A stretch of 64,000 nt of DNA from Nageia nagi (GCA_050084985.1 JBITNC010000001.1:191270001-191334000), one strand, 5' to 3'; shown: positions 49,391 to 62,364, counted from the stretch's first letter. Numbers and translations are program-made. Notes: generated by a model from the sequence alone, not told the origin.

Positions 49391-49763
49391 TGAGAGAATC
49401 TTTTTTACCCAAACACATTCTTAATAGTTTCAACTTTGGTATTTGAGAACCTCATATGAGAGCTGAATTGTAGGCAAATAAGCTTTGAAAAATAGTGAAT
49501 GAGAACCTTGTACCTCCTATAGATGAGAAGGCATTAGAGGCTTCAATACAAAGAATAAGTTGGCAACCTTCATGATCTTCTATGCTATTTTAGATGATGT
49601 GCTCCTTGATGATTTCCTCTTCAACTTGATAAAGAAAGCTTGGATAAGCTTAAGCAAATCTAGCTTGATTCAAAGCTTCTAAGAGGGTTTACTATTATTC
49701 AAAAGTTATTTCAATCTTTAAGGGGAGGATAAAATGTTTCCATCTACTTGAACAAAATTGTTG
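49391..49763 (+). pseudogene. Element F gag fragment, cut by assembly gap
   Basis: Starts ATG 49,391 (MRESFLPKHILN), matching the gag start of the other elements, with several stops (for example after FNFGI). It runs to the Ns at 49,764. No other part of F is visible beyond the gap. Confidence 0.8.
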
Positions 49764-49863
49764 NNNNNNNNNNNNNNNNNNNNNNNNNNNNNNNNNNNNN
49801 NNNNNNNNNNNNNNNNNNNNNNNNNNNNNNNNNNNNNNNNNNNNNNNNNNNNNNNNNNNNNNN
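49764..49863. other. Assembly gap (100 N)
   Basis: Exactly 100 Ns, the usual placeholder for a gap of unknown size. The sequences on either side belong to different copia lineages. Confidence 0.99.
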
Positions 49864-52800
49864 GGGATAAATTAGAATCTTTATTTGGTAAAGTTGACAC
49901 AATGAGGGCCATGCAGATTGATGCTCAACATACTACTTTATCTCTTGATGACTATCCCACCATGGTTGATTATCTCACTAAATTTAAGGAGTTATACACA
50001 TATTTTTTGGGTAGTGGTAAAAAGAAGAAAGAGGATAAATTCATTTATTTGATTCTATCAAAATTAAAGGGCCCATTTCATTTATTTGCTTCTACATTCC
50101 TCTCTACAAAGTATGCTATGGGTGATAAATTCACAATGCCTAAGTTAGAAGAATTTTGTGAGCGTCTTACAAGGGGAGAGACTAAAATTTCAACTCTTAA
50201 GATATCTTCATTTTCATCTAAGGAATTAACATCATCTAAAGGTAAAGGCAAGTCCAAGCCAAAGCCTAAGCCCACTACACCATAGCCAGCTCCAAAAGCC
50301 CCTAAATCCAAATCCACTCGAGAGAAAGAGAAGCCTACTTGTTTTTATTGTGGGAAGCTTGGACATATCATTAAAAAATGTTATAAAAAGATGAAAGATG
50401 ATAAAAAGAAGCAAAAATTTGAATCTTCTCATGTATTAGAAAAGGCTTTGAATGCTCATGGGAAAGGACATTCTATTTTAGAGAGTTGGGTTATAGATTC
50501 AAGTGTCTCTCATCACATGATTCCATCCAAAGAGTCCTTTCCATCTCTTTGTTCTACTTCTACTTCTAGTATTAAGGTTGGTGATTCCTCCCACATTTCT
50601 ATGAAAGGAAAAGGGGATATTCCTATTGCAGACGATCATATCCTTGATGTGATTTTAGTTCTTAATCTCTCTTTCAACCTTCTTTTTATGTATTAGATCT
50701 ATCATACTTATGGTGGGAGGACTATTTTATTCACACCTAGTGATTTTGAGATTCATTGTTTGCAAGAGACACAATCACTTCTTGCACGAGGTGATGTTGA
50801 TCATTATTTGAGGCTCTATCAATTTGAGTGCTTTGATGATGCTGATTCAGGAACTAGGTTGGTTTCCCATGTAGATTTCATGAGTAGACTTTGGTATAAG
50901 AGGTTTGGGCACCTCAACTATAGATATTTGTAGGAGTTGCATTCTCAAGATATGGTCATTGGCTTGCATAAGGTTTCTTACTCTGATGGTGTTTTTCTTG
51001 GTTATGCCCTTGAAAAACAACATCAAGATCCTTTTCTTAAAAGTAATGCTAATCGTGCATCTTCACCTTTAGAGTTGGTGTATAGTGACTTAATGATCTT
51101 TCCATACCCATCCTTCACTGAAGTTTGGTATGCACTAACTTTCATTGATGATTTTTTGATATGTACTTGGGTGTATTTTCTCAAGTACAAGAGTTGATGT
51201 CTTTTCTCACTTGAAAGTCTTTAAGGCTTTGGTTGAGAATCAATCTTCTAGTTGCATCAAGAAGCATCACACAGATAATGGAGGAGAGTACTTCAACATA
51301 GAGTTTTCGGAGTTCCTTGAGAAGCATGGAATAATTCATCAATATTCAGTTCCTCACACTTCACATCAAAAAGAAAGAATAGAGTGCTGAAGGAGATGGC
51401 CAGTTGTATGATGTATTCTAGGGACTTACCTCCTATCTTTTGGGCTAAGGTAATCAATTATGCTAACTACATCCAAAATCAAACTCCTCATTGGGCACTC
51501 GATCATATGAATCTTGAAGAGGCTTGGAGTGGAACCAGGCCAAATGTGTCGTGCTTTAGGGTGTTTAGTGGTCATGCTTGGGCGTTCATTCTAAAGATCA
51601 AGCGTAAGGCCTTAGAAAAGAAGAGCAAGCCTCTCATCTTTTTTGGCTATAATGAGGATATGAGGTGTATTGATTGATTGATCATGATACCCATGATCTT
51701 TTCTTCCACACTCATGTTTAGTTTGATAAGCATCTTCCTAATTCTCCCTCTTCATCTCCTTCCTCAGTCTTATTTGACTCTTACACACATCTTTTGAGGT
51801 CTGTCATATAAAGGATATTCTTGAGGTTGTTTCTCCTATAACAACTATTGATACTCCTACACCTGTAGTTGCTACTATTCCTATTGATATTGCATATTCT
51901 TCCATTGCTGATAGTCACATGCCCATATGGGCTTACTCTACACTTAAGGATGCAACACCCTTCATCAAGGATCTCCCTCCTTCCTACTGCTATTCCATCA
52001 GTTCTATTCTTGTTGGTTAGGCACATCCAAGTGATCCATATATTATTTTAGAGGCTCATGGTATACCAGAGTGGGATGATGCCATGACGATTGAGTATTC
52101 TTTCTTGTTGAAGAATAATACTTGGGAGTTTATTTCTCTACCCCATGGGAGGAAGTTGATTTGGTGTAAATGGGTGTACCAAACCATGTATGCAGTTGAT
52201 GGTTCTATTGACAAGTATAAGGCTCATCTTGTTGCCAAGGGCTTCTCATAGGTTGAGGGATTGACTACTCTAAGACTTTTGCTCCTATGGCCAAGATGGA
52301 TTCAATTCACCTTGTATTTACTCTTTTTGTTTCTTAGGGACGGTTAGTTTTTTAGATGGATGTGAAGAGCACCTTTTTGCATGATGATTTGCATGAGCAG
52401 ATCTACATGGAGCATTCTATCAATTTTTTCTAGGATTCCTCATTTGTTTGTAGGCTTAGAAAATCTCTTTATGACCTCAATCAAGCTCCTTGAGCATGGT
52501 TTGACAAGATGGACTATTTTCTCCTCTCCATTAATTTTGTACAATGTTCCTTTCACCCTATAATCTATATATGGATACATGGAGCAAATACTATTATTTT
52601 GGTGTTGTATGTTGATGATCTTCTTCTCACAGACACCTCCCGCTCTCATATTTAGATAGTTTAGCAGGCTGTCTCTAAAAGATTTGAGATGGCAGATCTT
52701 AGAATTACCGATTTCTTTTTTAGTATTTAGGTAAAAAATAGATTCATGGATTTTCATATCTTAGTAGAAGTATACCTTGGATCTTCTTTAGCAGTTTAGG

Positions 52801-53555
52801 ATGGTAGATTGTAATCCTTCTTTGACACCTTTTCAGAGTGGGGTGACTTTGAATTCCACTTGCACTTCATCGCTATGTGATGCTACTCTATATCGCTAAT
52901 TGGTTGGGAGTCTTATATATCTCACCCATACTCGACTAGATATTTCATATGTAGTTGGGCTTGTTTCTCTATTTGCATAGACCTCTCATGAATCTCATTG
53001 GTAGGTAGCCAAGAGGATTCTTTGATATGTGAGGGGCACTACCCACTCTAGTCTGCATTACACGAGAGGTGATCTGGTCTTGAGTGGATATACAAATTCT
53101 GATTGGGTTAGTTCTTATGATGATCATTATTCCACTTCTAGTTATGTATTTTATCTTGGTACTTCTCGCATCGCTTAGTTGTGCAAGAAGTAGTAGGCTA
53201 TTTCATTATCATCAATTAAGGTAGAGTATAAAGCATTTATTTATGCAAGTTAGGAGGCACTTTAGCTTCGATAGTATTTAGAGGAGTTTAGCTACCCCTA
53301 GTATCAAACCATAGTTATTTGGTGTGACAATCATAGTGCGATTCATATTTTGTGCAATCTTGTTGAGCATCAATGTACCTAACACATTAAGGTCCACATG
53401 CACTTCATCCATCAACATATTCAAAATCACATTCTCATCTTAGAGTACATTCCTACAAAGCAACATATCACAAACATCTTCACTAAATCCTTACATCACC
53501 TTGCTTCCTTGAGTTGCATGGCTTGCTTAGGGTGAAGGAAGTTATCCTTGGGAGG
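49864..53555 (+). pseudogene. Second copia lineage (element G) gag-pol, 5' truncated by gap
   Basis: Gag (MRAMQIDAQHTTLSLDDY), CCHC knuckle CFYCGKLGHIIKKC, protease WVIDSSVSHHM (family DSG), integrase WYKRFGHLNY, TDNGGEYF, RT KWVYQTMYAVDG, FAPMAKM, LYVDDLLLTD (about 52,603) and RNase H SIKVEYKAF (about 53,215). It differs from A-F in every motif context, so it is another lineage. The integrase zinc Cys pair has been lost (VFLGYALEKQH). A frameshift lies near 51,195. More than fifteen in-frame stops occur, mostly TAG where the family has Gln. Gag N-terminus, leader and 5' LTR are missing. Confidence 0.88.
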
Positions 53556-54010
53556 TGTTGATGAGTACATCTTCCTCTCCATCCTCCTACCATGAGATGG
53601 CTTTTTCTCCATGTGTTTTCTCATCATCTTTTAGTAGATTCTTTGCACATATTGTACATGAGTACCTGATCAAGCCTTGTTGTTAGGACTCATTTTTTGT
53701 GGATGTGCCACTTTATCCCTTTGTTCACTTAAGGGTGGCTGTTACAGTATTAAATTCACTTAGGTGTATTTTATTCATTTCCTAGGTTTTATTATTTCTA
53801 GCTAGTCTATTGTGGTGATAACCACTTTCTTGTCACTTTATGCATTTTTACCTTCACACATGGTTAGCATGCTATTGTACAAGCTTGTATTTGCCCTATT
53901 TATTTGGGCTCCATTCTCATTTCAGCTAGATTAGTTTCGAGCATTACAGTTTCTCTTCTTTATTTTATGATGTGCAAATTCCTTTTTTGGGCTTATTTTC
54001 TTGCAAATAT
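53556..54010 (+). repeat. Probable 3' LTR of element G
   Basis: Starts TGTTGATGAG right after a purine run (TTGGGAGG) that fits a polypurine tract. It has a TATA-like CTATTTATTTGGG near 53,905. The right end is uncertain, perhaps at ATATTCA near 54,010 where the satellite starts. No partner LTR is available for comparison. Confidence 0.55.
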
Positions 54011-57000
54011 TCACATTCTCTCCCTCCCCTTCCTCACATCCTCGTTCTCCTCCCATTCACCCCTTTAGGTTCTCCCCCTCCCATTCACCCCTTTACTAAA
54101 ATATTTAACTTATACTTCAATGTATCATAGCAAGAATATTTAAATTTCTTACAAAATATCAAGTATTTATCATAATCTTCAATTGTATTCATAAAAAATA
54201 AGTGATTCCTTGTAAAAACATAAATTAATTTTTTTATTTACTTACATAATATTTTTGTAGTCTATTTTACAAATATATAAATACAAAACATATGCCAACT
54301 TCAGGAAAATGATACCTTATCTTGTTATTTTATTTTACAAGTTTAAATAAATTAAAAATAAGTAAATTATAAAAAATATTTCAAAAAATACCAAATCATC
54401 TCCTCCTTTCCCCTTCTCTCCCTCCCCTTACCTCGTTCCCCTTTCATCTTCCCTCCTCCCATTCATCTCTTTACCTTCTCCTTTCTACCTCCCCACTTCT
54501 TCCTTCCTTCCATTCACTCTTTTATAAAAAATATTTAACTTATGCTTTAATATATTATAACAAAGATATTTAAATTTCTTCCAAAATATCAAGTATTTAT
54601 TACTAATATATATAATAAACACAAAAAGTTCTAAAATTATTCTTCAATTGTATTCATAAAAAATTAAATGATTCATTGCAAAGATGTAAACTAATTTTTT
54701 ATTTATTTGTATAAAATTTTTGTAGTCCATTTTACAAATACATAAATACAAAATATATGTCAACTTCAAGAAAATTGTATCTTATCTTATTATTTCAATA
54801 CCTAATTATTAATTTATAATTAATAAAAGTAAGTAACAAAAAATATTTAACTTATGCTTCGATGTATGATAATAAGAATATTTAACTTTGATATACAAAA
54901 TATTTTTATCACTAATATATATACAAACATAAAAAATTCAAAAATAATCTTTAATTGTATTCATAAAACATTAAATGATTCCTCGTAAGGATGTAAATTA
55001 ATTTTTTATTTATTTTACATAATATTTTTGTAGTCCATTATACAAATATATAAATACAAAATATATGCCAACTTCAAAAAAAATGTATTTTACATATCAT
55101 TTAATTTTATAAGTTTAAACAATTTAAAAATAAATAAACAATAGAAATTTTTTCAATAATTATTATCCTCTTTTCTCCTTCCATTTCTTCCCTTCTCTCC
55201 CTCCCATTCCCCCTCTCCCCTCCCCCCATTCACCCTTTACCTTCTCCCCCCTCCTCACGTCTTCCCTTCTTCCCTCCTCCAATTCATTCTTTTACTCAAA
55301 TTTTTAACTTATGCTTCAATGTATTATAATAAGAATATTTAAAATTCTTACAAAATATCAAGTATTTATCATTAATATATATAACAAACACAAAAAATTC
55401 AAAATTTAATCTTCAATTGTATTCATAAAAAATTAAATGATTAATTGCAAAGATGTAAATTATTTTTTTATTAATTTATATAATATTTTTGTAATCTATT
55501 TTACAAATATATAAATACAAAATACATGCTAACTTCAAGAAAATGGTACCTTATCTTATTGTTATTTTATTTTATAAATTAAAATAATTTAAAAATAAAT
55601 AAATAATAGAAATTATTTCAATAAATACCAAAGTACCCATCCCCTCCTTCCTTCTCGATTCAACTTCTCACCTGCTCTCCCTCCCTTTCACTCATTCCCC
55701 CTTCTCCTCCCCTACTCATTTTCGCCTCTCTACCTTTTCTCCCATCCCCACTTCTCCCCTTCTCCCCTCCTCCCATTCACCCAATTACCAAAAATATTTA
55801 ACTTATTCTTTAATGTATCATAACAAGAATATTTAATTTTTTTTTGAAATATCAAGTATTTATCATTAATATATAAAATAAATACAAAAGGTTCAAAAAT
55901 TAATCTTCAATTGTATTCATAAAAGAATAAATGATTCATTGCAAAGATGTAAACTATTTATTTATTAATTTACATAATATTTTGTTATTAATTTTACAAA
56001 TATAAAAATACAAAATATATGCCAACTTCAAAAAAATGGTACCTTATCTTATTGTATCAATACTCAACTATTAATTTGTAATTAAAAAAATTAAGTAATA
56101 AAAAATATTTAACTTATATTTTAATGTATGATAACAAGAATATTTAACTTTGATGTACAAAATGTTTTTATCACTAATATATATACAAACACAAAAGGTT
56201 CAAAAATAATTTTCATAAAAAAATTTAGTGATTCATTGTAAAGATGTAAATTATTTTTTTATTTATTTGCATAATATTTTTTATTCCATTATACAAATAT
56301 ATAAATACATAAGATATGCTAGAAAATATTTAATTTTTTAATTTAACTTATCATTTTATTTTATAAGTTTAAATAATTTAAAATAAATAAACAATTGAAA
56401 TTTTTGCAAAGTTATTTCAATAAATAGTAAAGTACCCATCTGCTCCTCCCTTCCCCTTCCACTTCTCTCCTTTTCTCTTTCCCATTCCCCCTTCTCCTCA
56501 CCTCCACACGTTTACCTTCTCCCTCATCCCCACTTTTCCTCTCCTTCTATTTGCCCCTTTATAAAAATTGTTTAACTTATGTTTCAATGTATCATAACAA
56601 GAATATTTAAATTGCTTAGAAAATATCAAGTATTTATCACTAACTTAAATGATTCATTGGAAAGATGCAAACTATTTTTTTATTTATTTGCATAATACTT
56701 TTGTAATCCATTCTACAAATATATAAATACAAAATATATGCCTTCAAAAAAATTGTACCTTATCTTATTATTATTTTATTTTACAAGTTTAAACAATTTG
56801 AAAATAAAATATACAATAGAAATTAATATTTTCTTATATATAATGTACAAACACACTCAATCTTATCAATTTAAATAATTTTTTCAAATTAATTATAGAA
56901 AAAAATATTAATTTAATTATATTATTAACAATTAATTATTATTTTTTGTTTCAATACATACAATTTATGTGATTATTATGATTTGTGTTAAAAATTGTAT

Positions 57001-58420
57001 CAATATGTAATTATTAATTTATAATTAAAAAAATATAACAAAAATTATTTAACAAAACATTTAACTTTCTTACAAAACATCTAGTATTTATTAATAATAT
57101 ATATAACAAACACAAAAGGTTCAAAAATTAATCTTCAATTGTATTCATAAAAATTAATTATCTCATTGCAAATATATAAATTAATTTTTTATTTATTTGC
57201 ATAATATTTTTGTAGTCTATTTTATAAATACAAAATATATATCAACTTTAAGAAAATAGTATCTTATCTTGTTGTATCAATATACACCTATTAATTTAAG
57301 AAAATTAAGTAACCAAAATATTTACATTATGCTTCAATGTATGATAACAAGTATACTTAACTTTGATGTACAATATATTTTTTATCACTAATATGTATAC
57401 AAACATAAAAAGTTCAAACATTTTTATTTATTTACATAATATTTTTTAGTCCATTACACAAATTTATTAAATACAAAATATATGCCAACTTCAAGAAAAT
57501 TGTTCTTTAACTTGTCATTTTATTTTACAAGTTTAAATAATTTAAAAATAAATAAACAATAAAAATTGTTTCAAAATTATTTCAATAAATACCACAGTAC
57601 CCATCACCTCCTCCCTTCCACTTCCACTTCTCCCCTCCTTTCCCTCCTATTCCCCTTCTCCTTCCATTCACTGCTTTAGCTTCTCTCATGTCCCCACTTC
57701 TCACCCTTTTACCCAAAATGTTTAATTTATGCTTCAATGTATCATAACAAGAATATTTAAATTTATTACAAAATATCAAGTATTTATCACTATAATATAT
57801 AACATAAAAGTTTCAAAAATTAATCTTCAATTGTATTCATAAAAAATTAATTGATTCATTACAAAGACGTAAACTAATTTTTTATCTATTTGCATAATAT
57901 ATTTGTAGTCCATTTTACAAATATATATATATGCCAACTTCAAAAAAAATTGATACTTTATCTTATTAAAAATAAAATACACAATAGAAATTGTTATTGT
58001 ATTATAAATACCGAACTACATCATATTCAAAAAATAATGTACAAACCACACACAACCTATCATTTTAAATAGTCTTCTCAAATTAATTATAGAAAAAATA
58101 TTACTTTAAATTATATTAGTAATAATTAATTTTTTTTTTGTTTCATCAATACATGCAATTTATCTGATTATTATGATTTGTGTCAAAAATCGTATCAATA
58201 TGCAATTATTAATTTAAAATTTAAAATATTAAATAACAAAAAATATTTAACTTATGCTACAATATATTATAACAAAACATTTAACTTTTTTACAAAATAT
58301 CAAATATTTATGTTTCAATATCAAACATATAACAAACACAAAAGGTTTAAAATTAATTTTCAATTAATTTTTATTTATGACAATTATTTTGTAGTCCATT
58401 CACATGATCCATTTAATAGG
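54010..58420. repeat. AT-rich satellite with pyrimidine blocks, about 1.2-kb higher-order period
   Basis: Eleven copies of a monomer core, each with a text like GTAGTCCATTTTACAAATA. Landmarks are at 54,257, 54,722, 55,030, 55,491, 55,984, 56,280, 56,703, 57,212, 57,448, 57,905 and 58,391. Every third copy is spaced 1,168-1,262 bp apart, so three monomers of unequal length form a unit. Blocks of about 110-160 bp rich in CTCCC and always on the plus strand occur at 53,998, 54,408, 55,165, 55,637, 56,438 and 57,600. In the last two units an AT-rich segment (56,820-57,050 and 57,980-58,240) takes the place of one block. No coding sequence. Confidence 0.88.
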
Positions 58421-59300
58421 ATTTATTTATTGTAAATGCAAGTCTTTTGAATTTAATCCACATCTTTTATACATCCATCCAATAATAAATAATAATAATC
58501 ATTAATTTATTAATTTAAATTAAAATATTAGTTATTTTTTATTATAAATAATACAAATTCACATCACAATAAAAAACAAAATTTAAAATAATTTTTAATT
58601 TAAACTTAATAAATTAAATATGTAAATAAAAATAAAATCAAAATAGCAGCCAAAAGCAGAGAAGACACAACCCTAAAGGAGGTTATGGCCATCCTCCTTT
58701 AAGGCTTTATGAGGGGTTTACAACCCCTCCAAAATAATTTTTTTTATTAATAAATATTGTTTAAGAGTACATTAAAAAGAATTTAAGTATTACAAAATCA
58801 ACATATTATTTTGTGTTACCATGATATTGGTTGACAATCTAACAAAAATAAAAAATTGAAATTATATAAAAATAAATTTCTATCTAAATCTATATATATA
58901 TATATATATCCAATAGTAGACTTCATTACCTGCAAAATGATGATCAACAAAATATTTCATTAACATTGTAGGAAAATAAAAAATATTTTTTCTTGTATAT
59001 AAAGAATTACTCATTTCTATTTAATTATGGTAAAAGGGATTCTTTATTGCTTGTCAAACTTTAGATAGCCTAATATTCCGATATACAAAATAAACACAAT
59101 GTCTATTGAACAAAATAATTGTTGGAGCTCAAGAAAATATTATAAAACTCTTAATTGAATATATAAATAGATCAAGTGCAAGTTTACTGTAACTAAAATT
59201 TATCTGACAAAGGAGATTGTGGCTGATGAAAAGAGAATTTGAGGATACAATACTGTTGATAGACTGAATACTTCCAAGCTGACGCAACAAATAATATTCA
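58421..59300. other. AT-rich spacer with two adjacent perfect hairpins
   Basis: No gene recognised. At 58,674-58,701 the arms TAAAGGAGG/CCTCCTTTA and at 58,711-58,729 the arms GAGGGGTT/AACCCCTC (3-nt loop) form two strong stems 9 nt apart. A short (TA)n lies near 58,894. Confidence 0.55.
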
Positions 59301-59309
59301 TGTCGATAC

Positions 59310-59609
59310 CTAATTGCTTGACATGCCAGAGGTTATCCTTTCCCATATTTTAAAATGCATTAAATTTCGAAAAAAGATCGGTTGAAAATCTTGGTTAATA
59401 CATAATAGTTTCTGATGTTCGTTGCTTAATCTAAGGCGTAAATGTACAAATGTCTTCAATATTTGAGTTATCAAGCAGTAGTTAATGTTTTCATGAATCC
59501 TGCCTTCTTCTGGACTGAGACATTGTTGTGCTTTGAATAATGGTGATGTTGCCTCTCGGAAGACAATTCTTCTATCGGCTCTGGCTAAAATTCTCAACAA
59601 AGATCTCAA
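59310..59609 (-). other. Unrecognised open frame, 99 codons
   Basis: An open frame with varied, non-repetitive composition (starts MRSLLRILARADRRIVF, later SPEEGRIHENINYC). I do not recognise a family. It lies about 390 bp downstream, in minus-strand sense, of the NFD4-like pseudogene, so it might be a remnant of the same locus or chance. There is no evidence of expression. Confidence 0.2.
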
Positions 59610-59994
59610 GGCAATTTTCTATGAATAAAAATCAATTATATGTGAAGTAGACTGGGTTTTTAAGAATAATAATAACATGGTTGTAGTCATAGCTATGAGA
59701 GTAATGTGTCCCTTGCGATGGGATCACATTCAAAGGATTTTTACATGGATTGTGTTTTGTCGATAATGAAAAATGTTGTGAATGTTTGAGTTCTCAATTT
59801 GGAGCAGTGAATTCGTTACATAAGTTTTATCATTATAAACCAAGTAAATCTATAAGATATTCATATAATAAAAACCGTAGGGATTGGACTCTAATTGGTG
59901 CCATTGACATCGATACCAAAAATGAATAACAAAAGAACAAATAAAGCAGCAGCAGTAGTCAAGCGAGATCAATTCACCTTGCCCAGTGGATACA

Positions 59995-60430
59995 TCTAAC
60001 TAGAAGATTGTTCTAAGTAATAATAGCTCCACTCAGACCTACAAACCCCTTCAACAGACCTAGTACCAGACCCTACCCCTAGGAAAATTCTTGACATACG
60101 TCACGATTACAACAGTGTTAATAAAGGTCATGGAGCTTCCTCCGACAAGCTGGTACAAATACATTTGCCACTCTGCTGGCCTGGCTAATCTGCCAATCAC
60201 AAATAGCCATATCATCAGATATCCACATAAATTCAAGGTCGAACCCACACTCAGAACCACACAAGGACTTGAAAACTCGTTGATGAGCCCAGCAATTATA
60301 CCCACATTTAGTCCTAAATCCTTGAAAAGGCCAACATGTCGATAATTTTTTGATCATACTACAGTGTTGCTTTGATGTGTTTAGGCCAAAAGGACAACAT
60401 GAAGAAGGAGGTGTCTGCCATCATTTATCG
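59995..60430 (-). pseudogene. NFD4/nodulin-like MFS transporter pseudogene fragment
   Basis: The minus strand matches the N-terminal nodulin-like domain of plant NUCLEAR FUSION DEFECTIVE 4-like membrane proteins. YDQKIIDMLAF leads into KDLGLNVGIIAGLINEFSSP, followed by GYLMIWLFVIGRLARPAEWQ, TFINTVVIVTYVKNFP, and in another frame VLGLLKGFVGLSGAIIT. The family reads LGxLKGFVGLSGAI at the same point. Two frameshifts (one T short near 60,325; another after VKNFP near 60,080) and an in-frame stop before YDQK show it is not functional. The remaining transmembrane half was not found. Proteins of this family are predicted transporters of poorly known substrate. Confidence 0.75.
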
Positions 60431-62264
60431 GCTTCTTAAGCCCCGAATGACACCACTGAATTCAACTCCATCTACACACACAGCTCACAGACCAAGTTCT
60501 GTAAAACCAAACTAGAGATCTAATCAATGAACTCTATGAAAGTCCATCAAAGAGGACATGAAAATCAGATTTTTGATTTGCATGTTATAGCTGAAATTGA
60601 GAAGATAAAATCAAATAGTGACCTCCATAAGCCACCAATACTATCAAATGAACGTCATGAATGATATTTTCCAAACTTTTCTTGCATACGCAAGCAAACA
60701 CATGCATATTTGAAGATACAACTTTTTAAAAGTGATAAGCAATAGATTTTTGGTATTTCGATCCTCTTACAACCTTAGCAAACATACTTCCAGCTTGTGT
60801 AGCCATGAGAGCTATAGAAGGCCTGGAGATTGTTTCATAAGATGCTTGATATAGGAACGTTTTCATCAACTGCAATGATCACAACATGTTCACTAAATGA
60901 TATCTTTCTAAAGGCTCTAGGGACTTTTCAGCCAAAGATCCTCATAGTTAGTAGCTTCATTGGTGCTTAGTTTCCTGGTAACTCCATTGATGTCATTTTT
61001 GAAAAGAGACATCGATGGAAGCCTGTGGGAGGAAACATGGATGGTTGGGTGATTTGGAATGTCACAGACGGTCGTATGGCCCTATGGGGGATGTAATATT
61101 GTAGTAAGAAGGTAGAAGAGACTGTTCCCTTAGGGAGGAGGGTGTACCGGAAGGTCCAGAGTGAGACATGAAGAGTGTGATGGAGATATTCATTTGACTT
61201 TATTTCATATGCGGTAAATATCATCTGAACTGACCTGATAAATCTGCTTGTTTGATAACAAATTACTGATCCAGTAACGTTCTAATTGGCTATCTTTTTC
61301 AGATCTAAGTCAAAGCATAACCTCAGATCAACCATCCTGATAAGACAATGGATTACGAATCATCCAGCCGTCCAAACTTGAAATGTATAAAGGACAGTGA
61401 ATTTAATGATAGTACCTAAGAGCTCTTTTTTCTTTTTCGTTTTGTTTCCTGACAGGGCTTTGATGTAAGTCATCAGCATGGCTTTTTGGATCCTTGGAAT
61501 TATTTTGTATTGTTTTGTAATTTTAGCCCCTTGACAGAATATTATATGTATTTAGACCTGATTGTTGGATTTAAATATAGGAGGTTCATTTTCTTGATAA
61601 CTTTCTTTCTTTCTCTTTAATTGGTCAGGGGTTTTACAGGGGTCCAGTTCCTTTACATCCATAATCTTCAGGATTATTGTCTTCTCCAATCTTCAACCTT
61701 ATCATGCTTGATATTTTTGGCCTTGTTTCCATCTGTCCTGATTTATGTCCTCAACAAATGTCTACATCACAACTAAGCCTTGCTATTATCACTTGTAATG
61801 TTATTCGTATACTTTCCTTTATGGGCAGTAGGTGGTGCTGCAGTTTCAATCTTTGTGTGGGCAATATCAATTATTTATCTCATCCAGAAGTGGTGTTTTT
61901 GGCTGTTTGTTGGTAATTTTTGATTTACTGTAAATATCGAGTTTATATATTATAAGCATATTAATAAATTCCAGGTGGTTGGCATGGTCTTAAAAAAAAT
62001 TGAGTTGTGCAATACATATGTTTGTGAGTTATTAAACATCATTGACGCCAAGCAAGAAATCACTTTTTCCCATTTCTCTATTAGTTAAGCTTTTCATATG
62101 CCACTGATGTCTCTCACTAATGTGTTAGTCCTTTCTTTTGATTATCTTATTTAGATGAAGTATGGTTGCCTTCAGTCTCTATCCTTTTATCTTACCATTT
62201 ATTTTTTATAAAGTAAGTTAAATTTAGCTAGCTCTTATATATTTTACTATCTTCATTTGGACAG
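60431..62264. other. Unrecognised sequence
   Basis: GC content is closer to genic sequence than the satellite to the left, and short frames occur (for example 60,967-61,224 minus, 61,677-61,916 plus). None shows a known domain, a consistent set of splice sites or repeats. It may hold introns or decayed exons of an unidentified locus. Confidence 0.25.
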
Positions 62265-62364
62265 AGGCTTTGGGATACACACTTCTACTCCGCAGATTGT
62301 TAAGAGAGCTGATGGATCCCCAAAGAGCTCTTCCTCTTGTGTTTAGGGCCGCATCGTAATTATT
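62265..62364 (+). other. Exon-like segment of unknown identity
   Basis: A 100-bp stretch bounded by a pyrimidine-rich acceptor ending GGACAG (62,264) and a strong donor, GTAAGT (62,365). One frame reads LGYTLLLRRLLRELMDPQRA and on to PLVFRAAS but meets a stop before the donor. I do not recognise it. Confidence 0.2.

Noticed and set aside
60967-61224. Minus-strand 85-codon ORF
   Set aside because: No recognisable family, no splice context and no neighbouring matching exons.
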